Shown: positions 37,261 to 45,546 of the stretch, in pieces
Layout: each line of letters opens with the position of its first letter
Position numbering within the stretch: the stretch's first letter is position 1
NCBI RefSeq assembly: GCF_042662125.1
Contig: NZ_JBHSXL010000009.1
Span: 620,001 to 684,000 of the forward strand
DNA: 64,000 nucleotides
Direction of reading: 5' to 3'
From: Halopenitus salinus
Lineage (GTDB): Archaea; Halobacteriota; Halobacteria; Halobacteriales; Haloferacaceae
Notes under the pieces: generated by a model
The model's input: only the letters and a program-made list of their open reading frames with translations
The model's database searches: none
Told to the model about the DNA's origin: nothing
Program-made: the position numbers and the translations under genes

Positions 37261-37272
37261 AGTATATATACT
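37261..37272 (-). promoter_or_regulatory. Palindromic TATA box
   Basis: AGTATATATACT is a perfect 12-base palindrome placed about 29-40 bases before the ATG of the 53-residue gene. Being symmetric it could also drive rightward transcription, but no rightward gene begins within 300 bases. Confidence 0.6.
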
Positions 37273-37604
37273 TTCCGTACGGCACCCGCAGTTGAACCCG
37301 GCGCAGTCCTGCGATCGTCGTGGAGCGACCGTGGGTGGCGACGGACGACTCCGGTCGACCGCTCCACGCTGGATACGATGGTTTGGTGTGGCCCACGAAC
37401 TGCATAACTTATGAGAATGGGTTCCCGGTCGTGCGCCTATCCATCGCCATTGACGACCCGCGGAAAGTGGGTCTCGACGACCCGCGGTGAGTTCGCGGGA
37501 GCGGATTCTGACGCCCCCCTTGTCGACCCGGACGTCCTCCCCGTCGGCGGCGGACGTCGCGCGGAAACCGCAAAGCACGAAACCCCCGACCCCGACTACC
37601 GTGT
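37273..37604. other. Intergenic region before the DUF555 gene
   Basis: A stretch of about 330 bases without a convincing gene. It holds a direct repeat of GACGACCCGCGG (37452-37463 and 37476-37487) and a short AT-rich TGCATAACTTATGAGAATG segment (about 37404-37422). A 65-codon forward frame from 37411 has no family resemblance and mixed codon use, so I leave it out. No clear TATA box is seen right before the DUF555 gene. Confidence 0.5.
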
Positions 37605-37964
37605 ATGAGCAACTACTTCGTCGCGATGGAAGCCGCGTGGTTGGTCCGTGACGTGGAGGACGTCGACGACGCGATCGGCGTCGCCGTCAGCGAGGCCGGA
37701 AAGCGACTCAACGAGACGGACAAACAGTACGTCGAGGTCGAGGTCGGCGCGACGCCGTGTCCCGCCTGCGGCGAGCCGTTCGACTCGGCGTTCATCGCCG
37801 CCGGAACGGCCCTCGTGGGGCTGCTTCTCGAGATCGAGATCTTCAACGCCGACGGCGAGGAGCACGCCTCGCGGATCGCCAAAAGCGAGGTCGGCGGGGC
37901 GCTTCGGGACGTTCCCCTCGAGGTGATCGAGGTCGTCGAGACCGAGGACGACGAGGACGAGTAG
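37605..37964 (+). CDS. DUF555 (UPF0212) family protein
   Basis: A 119-residue archaeal protein of the UPF0212/DUF555 family. It opens with MSNYFVAMEAAWLVRDVED and has one CxxC, TPCPACGEPFDSAF, and LVGLLLEIEIFNADGEEHA, all typical. Small, acidic, cytoplasmic; its function is not known. The tail is strongly acidic (EDDEDE). Length matches the family. Confidence 0.9.
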   Translation: MSNYFVAMEAAWLVRDVEDVDDAIGVAVSEAGKRLNETDKQYVEVEVGATPCPACGEPFDSAFIAAGTALVGLLLEIEIFNADGEEHASRIAKSEVGGALRDVPLEVIEVVETEDDEDE

Positions 37965-38040
37965 CCTCCCCCGTCGCTGGACGGCGTTCGTTCCCGGCGA
38001 CACGTGACGCCGACGGCGGGATCCGACGCCGAAAGCTTTT

Positions 38041-38060
38041 CTAATAACCTTTAGTTATAG
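38041..38060 (+). promoter_or_regulatory. Inverted repeat over the HTH-CBS promoter
   Basis: CTAATAAC (38041-38048), a five-base spacer and GTTATAG (38054-38060) form an inverted repeat, perfect over ATAAC/GTTAT and extendable with one bulged A. It begins 25 bases before the ATG, where the TATA box of a leaderless gene should be, so the encoded HTH protein could repress itself by covering it. Confidence 0.45.
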
Positions 38061-38065
38061 GGGGT

Positions 38066-38605
38066 ATGGAGCTACCCACCCCACAGGACCTGCGCGAGCG
38101 CCGCAACGCGTTGGGCCTCACACAGAGCGCGCTCGCCGACGCGGCGGGCGTCTCACAGCCGCTGATCGCCCGCATCGAGGGCGGGGACGTCGACCCGCGG
38201 CTCTCGACGCTTCGACGCATCGTCAACGCGCTCGAGGAGGCCGAAGGCGAGGTCGTTCGCGCGGAGGATCTGATGCACGAGACCGTCGTCAGCGTCGCGC
38301 CCGACGACGCCGTCAGCGACGCCTTCGATCTGATGGACGAGGAGGCGTACTCGCAAGTTCCGGTGCTGCAAAACGGCATCCCGGTCGGATCGCTCAGTCT
38401 CTCGGACATCAACGAGGCCGGCGAGGACGTCGGCACACTCCCGGTCAGCGAAGTCATGAGCGAGTCGTTCCCGACGGTCGCACGCGACGTCACCGTCGAC
38501 GAGCTCCGAAACCTTCTCGATCACTACAAGGCGGTCATGGTGACCGACGGCGGCGAGACGGTCGGGATCATCACCGAAGCCGACATCGCGGCGCACCTCT
38601 CCTGA
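38066..38605 (+). CDS. HTH-CBS fusion transcriptional regulator
   Basis: A 179-residue regulator. The N-terminal Cro/C1-type HTH (ERRNALGLTQSALADAAGVS, then QPLIARIEGGDVDPRLSTL) is followed by a pair of CBS domains (AEDLMHETVVSVAPDDAVSD and VSEVMSESFPTVARDVTVDE), each ending in the usual VPVL or AVMV strand and GIITEADI. CBS pairs bind adenosyl nucleotides, so this protein probably senses energy or S-adenosyl compounds. Such archaeal fusions are known but their regulons are not. It is convergent with purM. A TTTTT run at 38643-38647 may end its transcript. Confidence 0.88.
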   Translation: MELPTPQDLRERRNALGLTQSALADAAGVSQPLIARIEGGDVDPRLSTLRRIVNALEEAEGEVVRAEDLMHETVVSVAPDDAVSDAFDLMDEEAYSQVPVLQNGIPVGSLSLSDINEAGEDVGTLPVSEVMSESFPTVARDVTVDELRNLLDHYKAVMVTDGGETVGIITEADIAAHLS

Positions 38606-38786
38606 GTCGCATTTCGCGTTCGGTCCCGTCCTTTCCCTCGAGTTTTTATCCGATACCGAACCAGCCACCGCGTGCGCTAACCAACTCGACCATCTTCGGC
38701 CCGGGCGGTCGTGGCACACGCCGGGATGGGACGAGACTCGACGTGCCCTGTTCGCCAGCGTTTCGAAGCGATCGCCGTCCCGACCG

Positions 38787-39782
38787 TCACGCTCGGAGGT
38801 CGAGTCCGCGGATCGCGACGCCTTCCCCTTCCTCGACGTGTCCGATCACGCGTCCCTCGGTTTCGTCGGCGAGTGCGTCGGCGGCGTCGGAGTCGATCGC
38901 GGCGACGAACCCGGTACCCATGTTGAACGTTCGGTGCATCTCCTCGGCCGGGACGTTCCCCTCCGTCCGGACGAACTCGAAGACCGGCTGTGGCTCGTAG
39001 GGGTCCTCGATCACGTAGCGGTTCTCCCCCAACCGCTCGAGGTTCGTCCACCCGCCGCCGGTGACGTGTGCCGCACCGCGGACGCCGTGATCCCGCATGG
39101 GATCGAGGAGTCCCGTGTAGATACGAGTCGGCTCCAGGAGCGCCTCCCCGACCGTCTCGTAGTCGCCGAAGGGACACGGGTCCGTGTACTCGTGATTTCG
39201 GGTGACCGCCTCACGAGCGAGGGTCAGCCCGTTCGAGTGGATCCCCGAGGAGGGCCAGCCGACGAGCGCGTCCCCCGGCTCGGCGCCCCCCTCGAAGACG
39301 GCGTCCTTCGCGGCGAGGCCCGCACAGGTTCCGGCGAGGTCGAGCCCCCGGATCACCTCGGGCATCACGGCGGTCTCGCCGCCGACAAGCTCGATGTCCG
39401 CGCGTTCGGCGCCCGCGGCGAGCCCCTCGCCGACCTGTTCGGCGAAGCCCTCGTCCGGCTCGTCCACCGCGAGGTAATCGACGAACGCGACCGGCCGAAC
39501 CCCCGCGGCCACCAGGTCGTTGACGTTCATCGCGATGCAGTCGATGCCGATGGTGGAGTAGTCGCCGAGCGCCTCCGCAACGAGCAGCTTCGTTCCGACG
39601 CCGTCGGTCGCGAGCGCCAGGTATCGATCGCCGATGTCGAGCAGTCCGGCGTAATCACCCTCGGAGTCGCCGACGGCATCGATGAGCGCCGCCGTCGCGG
39701 CCTCGCTCGCGTCGATGTCGACCCCCGAGTCCGCGTAGGTGAGCCCCGGTTCCTCCTCGTCCGTGGTCGCCTCGTCGCTCAT
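38787..39782 (-). CDS. purM: Phosphoribosylformylglycinamidine cyclo-ligase
   Basis: A 331-residue AIR synthetase of purine biosynthesis, ATP-dependent ring closure of FGAM. Family sites are LTYADSGVDIDASE, LALATDGVGTKLLVAE, IDCIAMNVNDLVAAGVRP, ELVGGETAVMPEVI, GWPSSGIHSNGLTLAR and VTGGGWTNLERL. The ATG at 39780-39782 gives a short acidic lead before the conserved domain; the frame is open far upstream without coding meaning. Standing alone, not beside other pur genes. Confidence 0.95.
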   Translation of the reverse strand: MSDEATTDEEEPGLTYADSGVDIDASEAATAALIDAVGDSEGDYAGLLDIGDRYLALATDGVGTKLLVAEALGDYSTIGIDCIAMNVNDLVAAGVRPVAFVDYLAVDEPDEGFAEQVGEGLAAGAERADIELVGGETAVMPEVIRGLDLAGTCAGLAAKDAVFEGGAEPGDALVGWPSSGIHSNGLTLAREAVTRNHEYTDPCPFGDYETVGEALLEPTRIYTGLLDPMRDHGVRGAAHVTGGGWTNLERLGENRYVIEDPYEPQPVFEFVRTEGNVPAEEMHRTFNMGTGFVAAIDSDAADALADETEGRVIGHVEEGEGVAIRGLDLRA

Positions 39783-39865
39783 AGTGGTGAAGGCGGCTCG
39801 CCGGAGGAAAAACACACCGCTTGCCGGCTGTAGGACCCAATCGGAATCGGAGTGCGCTCGCCGAG

Positions 39866-40534
39866 TCAGAACGCGTACACGCCAGCGCCCGAGAGCAGGA
39901 ATCCCGCCGTTGCGGCCGCCGAGACGATGAAAGTGGCCGCCCAGACGGGTTTGCTCCAGGTGATCACCGTCCGGCCGTCGAGGGGTCCGTACGGGATCAG
40001 GTTGAAGGCGGCGAGAAAGAGGTTGATCGCCACCCCGCGAGCGCCGAGTACGGCCAGCACGTCCGAGGCGATCGCGAATCCGACGAGCAGAATCGGCGCG
40101 AAGACCAGGCTCAACGCGAGGTTCACGGCCGGTCCGGCGAGGGCGATGTGTCCGTGCTCGCGGGGGGTGATCCGTCCCTGATGGTGGACTGCGCCGGGGG
40201 CGGCGAAGATGAACCCGAGGAACGCGGACATCACGGCGAGGAACAACATTCCGTGGTCCGCTCGGAACTCCGCGATCTGGTCGTAGCGAACGGCGACGAC
40301 CTTGTGAGCGATCTCGTGGAGCAGGAACGCGACGCCGGCGGTGGCGAGGCTGACGAACAGGAGGACGACGCCGCCGGCCGAGAGCAGCGCGCCGATCGCG
40401 CCCGCGCCACCCTCGAAGAAGATCGCGAAGGCGACCCCGAGAGCCAGCCACGCGACGAGGAGGTCCGTAAGCTCCGTGCGGCTGAACTGCAGTCCGGCGA
40501 TCCGAACGCCGGCGGAGCGTGTGCCGGGCGTCAT
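39866..40534 (-). CDS. M50 family (site-2-protease-like) metalloprotease
   Basis: A 222-residue polytopic membrane protein with the zinc motif HEIAH (73-77) in a membrane helix and the second family motif NLIPYGPLDG, whose Asp is the third ligand. About five or six helices; no PDZ domain, so a minimal archaeal S2P. It probably cleaves membrane-bound substrates. The ATG overlaps the TGA of the upstream TraB-family gene (ATGA at 40531-40534), so they are cotranscribed and coupled, suggesting a shared membrane proteostasis role. Confidence 0.88.
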   Translation of the reverse strand: MTPGTRSAGVRIAGLQFSRTELTDLLVAWLALGVAFAIFFEGGAGAIGALLSAGGVVLLFVSLATAGVAFLLHEIAHKVVAVRYDQIAEFRADHGMLFLAVMSAFLGFIFAAPGAVHHQGRITPREHGHIALAGPAVNLALSLVFAPILLVGFAIASDVLAVLGARGVAINLFLAAFNLIPYGPLDGRTVITWSKPVWAATFIVSAAATAGFLLSGAGVYAF

Positions 40535-42288
40535 CGTGCCGCGAGCACCTCCCATATCGTCTCCGCGCTCTGGCGTGCCCCCTCGATCATCAGCCTGGAG
40601 ACGCCGTCGATGCCGCCGAGTTCGGCGCCGAACATCGGGAGCAGGTACGTCGCGAACAGGAAGCTCGCAACGATGCTGCCGACGTTCGTCATCGCAACGA
40701 TCATGATGAGCCGAAACAGAGGAACGTCGAACATCTCGGAGAGGATCCGACTCATCGGCTTCGTCTCGTCGGAGATGAGCTCGTTGAGCGTGGCGATGTC
40801 GCTCACGTTGACCGAGAGGCTCCGAAGCTCGACCCAGCCGGCGAACCAGCCGGGCGCGAGCATCGGATTGATCGACGTCATCCACGCCACCGCCCCGCCG
40901 ACGCCGGCTGACGTCCAGCGCGCCCCGGCGAGCTTCGCGAAGGAGAACGCGAAGAACGCGTTGATCGCGAACCACGCGGCGAACACCCGCAGGAGATAGC
41001 CCTGCTGGACGCCCGCCATCGCGAGCAGCAGGAAGAACCCGACGAAGACGACGGTGACGCCGTATCCGAGGATGGTCCCCCACGGGATTCCGCGTCCCGT
41101 GTTCCGCTCTCGGCCGACGAGGGTCTCCATCGCGGGGAGCGTGGCGGGATCCTCGAGGTACGATTCGATCCCGCGTCTGTGTCCGGCGCCGACCACGGCG
41201 ACGACGTCGAATCCACGTTCGCGAAGCGCGACCAATCGGTGGGCGATGAAGGCGTCGCGCTCGTCGATCAGGGCCTCGGCGCCGCCGGGCGAGAACTGTC
41301 GAAACTCCTCCATCATCACGGTGACGACGTCGGCGTCGGTGAGGTCCTCGACTTCCAGTCCCTCGATCCCGCCTTCCGCCTCGGGCTCGTCGACGCCGAG
41401 AAGGCCGATGATCGCGGCGACGGCGAGTCCGATTCCCGCCCCGCAGAGCAGGCCGAGACCCAGGCTCCCGATCGCGCGGACGGTGAACGGGCTGAAGACG
41501 GCCTCGATCGGGCCGTCGACCACGCCGGTCGCCGCCACCGCGATGGCGGTCGCGATGCCGCCCCCGAGCGCGAGCAGGAGTCGGTCGTCGGGGTTGGAGA
41601 CGAGCGGTCCAGTTCGTTCGAGAAGGTACGCGACCCCACCTCCGAGGAGAACGCCCCCGGCTACCCTGGTGAGAAGCAGCTCGGAGACGCCGAGCGAACC
41701 GCCGAACAGCGCGATCGCGGGGCCGACCAGGCTCCCCGCGATCACGCCGATCGTGACGCCGACGATCCGGGGATCGGTGATCCCGAAGGCGAGCCCGCCG
41801 ACCATCCGGAGCTTCTCGAGGATCGTCATGCGGGCCCAGAACCGCTGTATGGTCGTCTGGATGTCCCGATCGACGAGGGCGACCTCGATGCCGAGCGACT
41901 GGGCGGTTTCGACGGCCGCCATCATGTCGGCACCGGGCTCGATGTCGAACCGCTCGCCGAGTTGCGACTGGACGTACGAGAGCATCCAGTAGGCGAGGAA
42001 CTGGAAGACGGTGTTTCCGCGCAGGAGGTCGCTCGCGTCGAGGTCATCAGGCGTTCCGCCCTGCAGTTGCCGGTACCGCCCCTCGTCGAGTTCCACGGCT
42101 ACGACGTCCGGACGTTCGCGTTCGATCGTCTCTTCGACCTCGGCGACGCTCTCGGAGGAGACGTGAGCGGTTCCGACGACGGTCACCGATCCCGGCTCCG
42201 ATCCGTCCGGGGGTGATTCGGGGGTGGACGGCGGGTCGTCCGGGGCGTTCACGGACGAGTCCCCGGATCGATCCGGCGTTTCGGGCAT
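40531..42288 (-). CDS. TraB/PrgY/GumN family membrane protein
   Basis: A 585-residue protein. The N-terminal TraB domain has VTVVGTAHVSSESVAEVEE, RPDVVAVELDEGRYRQL and, further on, RDAFIAHRLVALRERGFDVVAVVGAGHRRGIE region motifs; conserved Glu and His residues suggest a metalloprotease-like site. A hydrophobic multi-span segment is inserted in the middle (about 195-310) and another forms the C-terminus (about 400-560). PrgY relatives bind and inactivate peptide pheromones. A GTG start at 42309 is possible, but ATG 42286-42288 has CCCTATACGG about 28 bases upstream. First gene of the pair with the M50 protease. Confidence 0.85.
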   Translation of the reverse strand: MPETPDRSGDSSVNAPDDPPSTPESPPDGSEPGSVTVVGTAHVSSESVAEVEETIERERPDVVAVELDEGRYRQLQGGTPDDLDASDLLRGNTVFQFLAYWMLSYVQSQLGERFDIEPGADMMAAVETAQSLGIEVALVDRDIQTTIQRFWARMTILEKLRMVGGLAFGITDPRIVGVTIGVIAGSLVGPAIALFGGSLGVSELLLTRVAGGVLLGGGVAYLLERTGPLVSNPDDRLLLALGGGIATAIAVAATGVVDGPIEAVFSPFTVRAIGSLGLGLLCGAGIGLAVAAIIGLLGVDEPEAEGGIEGLEVEDLTDADVVTVMMEEFRQFSPGGAEALIDERDAFIAHRLVALRERGFDVVAVVGAGHRRGIESYLEDPATLPAMETLVGRERNTGRGIPWGTILGYGVTVVFVGFFLLLAMAGVQQGYLLRVFAAWFAINAFFAFSFAKLAGARWTSAGVGGAVAWMTSINPMLAPGWFAGWVELRSLSVNVSDIATLNELISDETKPMSRILSEMFDVPLFRLIMIVAMTNVGSIVASFLFATYLLPMFGAELGGIDGVSRLMIEGARQSAETIWEVLAAR

Positions 42289-42397
42289 TGTGCCCCGGTA
42301 GTCGATCACGCCGTATAGGGGTTGTGAGTCGACCGCGTGGGTTCCCGCGCGGTCGGGCCGCGCGAGATCACTCCGACGGTGACGTCCTTTGGGAGCT

Positions 42398-44230
42398 TCA
42401 CTCCACCGTGACGCTCTTGGCCAAGTTTCGCGGCTTGTCGATCGGGCGACCGAGGTCGTTGGCGAGGTGGTAGGACACGAGTTGGAGCTGCACGTTGGCG
42501 AGGACCGGCGCCGTGAGCGGGTGTGTGTCCGGAATCTCGAGGACGAGATCGGCGTACCGGGCGGCCTCGGAGCGTCCGTCCGTGACGACCACGACGGGCG
42601 CGTCGCGCGCCTCGACCTCCTTTATGTTCGAGATCGTCTTCCTCGCTCGCTCTCCGTCCCCGGTGACGATCGCGAACACCGGCGTCTCGGACGTGACGAG
42701 CGCCAGCGGGCCGTGTTTCAGCTCGCCGGCGGCGAACCCTTCCGCGTGCTCGTAGCTTATCTCCTTGCACTTCAACGCGCCCTCCAGCGCGACAGGGAAC
42801 TGTCCGCCGCGGCCGATGAAGAAGAACGCGTCCGATCCCGAGATCTCGGCGGCGACCTCGCGGGCGTCGGTCGTATCGAGGACCTCCTGGACCGCGCCGG
42901 GGAGGTCGCGTAGCGCCTCGATGAGGGGGTCGAGATCGTCGACGACGTCGACGAGATCCTCGACCAACAGGAGGGACGCGACGAGCTGTGAGGAGAACGT
43001 CTTCGTCGCGGCCACGCCGATCTCGGGACCCGCGCGAATGTAGACGACGTCGTCGCACTCGCGAGCCGCGGTCGAGCTGACCTGGTTCGTCACCGCGAGC
43101 GTCCTCGCCCCCCTCGCGCGCGCCTCCCGCAGCGCGGTGAGGGTGTCCGCGGTCTCCCCGCTCTGGGAAATCCCGACGACGAGCGTGTCCTCCGCGAGCG
43201 GTGCGGGCGCGGTCGCGTACTCGCTCGCGAGGTGGGCAGCCGCGGGCACCCCGGCCTCACGCAACAGCGTGGCCGCGTACATCGCGGCGTGGTAGGAGGT
43301 CCCGCAGGCGACGAGGTGGACCGATCCCGGCGCCGGGAGATCCGAGAGCTCCTCTATCTCGATCGTTCCCTCGAGTTCGTCGAGCCGCCCCGAGAGACAC
43401 TGTCGGAGCGCGTCCGGCTGCTCGTTGATCTCCTTGAGCATGTAGTGATCGTAGCCGCTCTTTCCGGTCGCCTCGGCGGTGTACTCGACCGTCTCGATCG
43501 ACACCTCGGCCGGGGATCGATCCGCGTTTCGAACGGTCCACCGGTCCGGGCGAAGCTCGACGCGCTGTCCGTCCTCCAGGTAGACGACGTCGCGCGTCCG
43601 TTCGACGAACGCCGGCACGTCGCTCGCCAGGTACGTCGCGCGCTCGCCGACCCCCATCACCAGCGGGGATCCCTGTCTCGCGGCGAAGATCCCCTCGTGT
43701 CCGTCGATCGTGGCACACAGCGCGTAGCTACCCTCCAGGCGATCGACGACCGCGTGGAAGGCGTCCGCGGGATCGATCGAGGACGATCCCCCAGCCGCCG
43801 CCGTACCGTCCGAACCGCGCCGGAGTTCGCGTGCGATGAGGTGCGGGACGACCTCCGTGTCCGTCTCGCTCGTGAAGGTGACGCCGTCCGCCTCCAGCTC
43901 GTCGCGGATCGCCTGGTAGTTCTCGATGATCCCGTTGTGGACGACGGCGACCCGTCCCGACTCGTCGGTGTGGGGGTGGGCGTTCCGGTCGGCCGGCGGA
44001 CCGTGCGTGCTCCAGCGCGTGTGTCCGATCCCGAAGTCGCCGGCCGGCGGATCGGCGGAGACGGCCGTCCGAAGCTCGTCGAGCTCGCCCGCCCGCTTTC
44101 GGACCTCCAGGTCGGGTCCGAGCGCGACCCCGGCGGAGTCGTACCCGCGGTACTCGAGGTTTCCGAGCCCCTCCATCAGCGTCTCGAGCGTCTCGTTCGG
44201 GCGACCCATACAGCTGACGATCCCGCACAT
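42398..44230 (-). CDS. glmS: Glutamine-fructose-6-phosphate aminotransferase
   Basis: A 610-residue glucosamine-6-phosphate synthase. The N-terminal glutaminase has nucleophile Cys2 in MCGIVSCMG, HTRWSTHG and HNGIIENYQAIRDEL. Two SIS domains follow (VACGTSYHAAMYAATLL, VGISQSGETADTLTAL, FIGRGGQFPVALEGALK) and the C-terminus ends NLAKSVTVE, as in the family. It is the entry step to UDP-GlcNAc. Its ATG overlaps the upstream gene's TAA by one base (TAATG), placing glmS in an operon with a GlmU-like gene. Confidence 0.95.
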   Translation of the reverse strand: MCGIVSCMGRPNETLETLMEGLGNLEYRGYDSAGVALGPDLEVRKRAGELDELRTAVSADPPAGDFGIGHTRWSTHGPPADRNAHPHTDESGRVAVVHNGIIENYQAIRDELEADGVTFTSETDTEVVPHLIARELRRGSDGTAAAGGSSSIDPADAFHAVVDRLEGSYALCATIDGHEGIFAARQGSPLVMGVGERATYLASDVPAFVERTRDVVYLEDGQRVELRPDRWTVRNADRSPAEVSIETVEYTAEATGKSGYDHYMLKEINEQPDALRQCLSGRLDELEGTIEIEELSDLPAPGSVHLVACGTSYHAAMYAATLLREAGVPAAAHLASEYATAPAPLAEDTLVVGISQSGETADTLTALREARARGARTLAVTNQVSSTAARECDDVVYIRAGPEIGVAATKTFSSQLVASLLLVEDLVDVVDDLDPLIEALRDLPGAVQEVLDTTDAREVAAEISGSDAFFFIGRGGQFPVALEGALKCKEISYEHAEGFAAGELKHGPLALVTSETPVFAIVTGDGERARKTISNIKEVEARDAPVVVVTDGRSEAARYADLVLEIPDTHPLTAPVLANVQLQLVSYHLANDLGRPIDKPRNLAKSVTVE

Positions 44231-45471
44231 TACCGGACCACCTCGCTTCCGTCGTCGATCTCCCCGCCGACGGTCGCGCCCGGACCGACCCGCGCGTCGT
44301 GTCCGACGATCGTCCCCGGTTCGGCGACTGCTCCCCCGCCCAACTCGGCGCGGTCGGCGAGAACCGCGCCGAGTTCGATGTCCTCGTGAACGGTCGTTCC
44401 ACGCCGAACGTCCCCGGGGCCGCCCGAAACGGTCGCGCCGGCGCCGACGCGAACGCTCTCGCCCGACACGAGATCGACGACGGTCGCGTTCGCGCCGATC
44501 CGACAGTCGGCATCGATCACGGTGTCGCGAACGACCGCTCCCGTTCCGACCGTGGATCCGGTTCCGATCGCGGCGTTCGGGCCGACCACGGCGCCGGCAC
44601 GGACGACCACGCCCGCGTCGATCGCGACCGGCGGGACGAGCGTCGCGCTCGCGTGGATCCGCGCGTCGTCCGCGACGTAGACGTTCCGGCGAACCTCCGG
44701 AAGCGACACGTCGCGGTTCGAGAGCACCTCTCGCGTCAGCGTCCGGAGGTCCCACGGATAGGTCGCGTCCCGCCAGTAGGCGTCGGTCCGAACCGCTCGG
44801 ACCTCCGAGCCGGCGGCGATCCGCCTCGCGACCGCGTCGGGCAGCAGGATCGCTCCGTCCCTGCGGTCGACGGACTCGAGGGCCTCGAAGACGTCCGGGT
44901 CGAACGCGTACACGCCCGCGTTGAGCAGCCGGTAGTCGTCCCCGCCCGGCTGCTCGACGAGATCGCTCACCCGATCGCCGTCGAGCGAGACGGCGCCGTA
45001 CTGTGGGGCCCGGTCGGCCTCGACAACCGCCATCGTGGCGCCGGTCGAGCCGCGTCCGTGGTCGCCGTCGCGTCCGTGACCCCGTCGGACCTCCTCGACC
45101 ATCTCCGTGTCGACGATCTGGTCGCCGTTGACGACGAGGAACGGCGCGTCGATCGCATCGCGGGCCTGGAGGAGGGCGTGGCCGCTTCCGAGCTGGTGGG
45201 TCTGTTCGTGGTAGGCGACCGCCAGTCCGCGGTACTCGTCGCCGACGTGCGAGCGCACGCGGTCGCCGGCGTAGCCGACGACCAGGTGGACTTCGCGCAC
45301 CCCCGCGTCGACGAGGGCGTCGAGGACGTGCTCGAGGATCGGCCGCGTGCCGGCCGGCAGCATGGGCTTCGGCCGGTGTGCGGTGAGCGGGCGAAGGCGT
45401 CGCCCCTCGCCGGCCGCGAGCACCACGGCGGTTCGAGGGCCCGGGTCCGGCCCGGAGGGGTTCCGTGACAT
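44230..45471 (-). CDS. Sugar-1-phosphate nucleotidylyltransferase with left-handed beta helix, paralogue 2
   Basis: A 413-residue protein: an N-terminal nucleotidyltransferase with AVVLAAGEGRRLRPLTAHRPKPM region signature (GxGxRxxPLT...KPM), VNGDQIVD for the metal Asp, and a C-terminal hexapeptide-repeat beta helix (VVVRAGAVVGPNAAIGTGST and on). It is GlmU-like, either glucosamine-1-P acetyl/uridyltransferase or a hexose-1-P nucleotidyltransferase. GTG 45483 is an alternative start; ATG 45471 suits the CATATATCT box (45501-45509) better. Cotranscribed with glmS; the gene upstream is a paralogue, 75 bases away. Confidence 0.85.
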   Translation of the reverse strand: MSRNPSGPDPGPRTAVVLAAGEGRRLRPLTAHRPKPMLPAGTRPILEHVLDALVDAGVREVHLVVGYAGDRVRSHVGDEYRGLAVAYHEQTHQLGSGHALLQARDAIDAPFLVVNGDQIVDTEMVEEVRRGHGRDGDHGRGSTGATMAVVEADRAPQYGAVSLDGDRVSDLVEQPGGDDYRLLNAGVYAFDPDVFEALESVDRRDGAILLPDAVARRIAAGSEVRAVRTDAYWRDATYPWDLRTLTREVLSNRDVSLPEVRRNVYVADDARIHASATLVPPVAIDAGVVVRAGAVVGPNAAIGTGSTVGTGAVVRDTVIDADCRIGANATVVDLVSGESVRVGAGATVSGGPGDVRRGTTVHEDIELGAVLADRAELGGGAVAEPGTIVGHDARVGPGATVGGEIDDGSEVVR

Positions 45472-45546
45472 TGTTCGGTTCACGACAGGCGAGAGCGGGC
45501 CATATATCTGGTGGGAGGCGAGCGGGCGATTTCGACTCCTCGTCCC

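Noticed and set aside
38655..38705. Complement reads GGTCGAGTTGGTTAGCGC, like the D-arm of a class II tRNA
   Set aside because: No anticodon arm, variable arm or matching acceptor 3' strand follows; at most a 5' fragment, perhaps chance.
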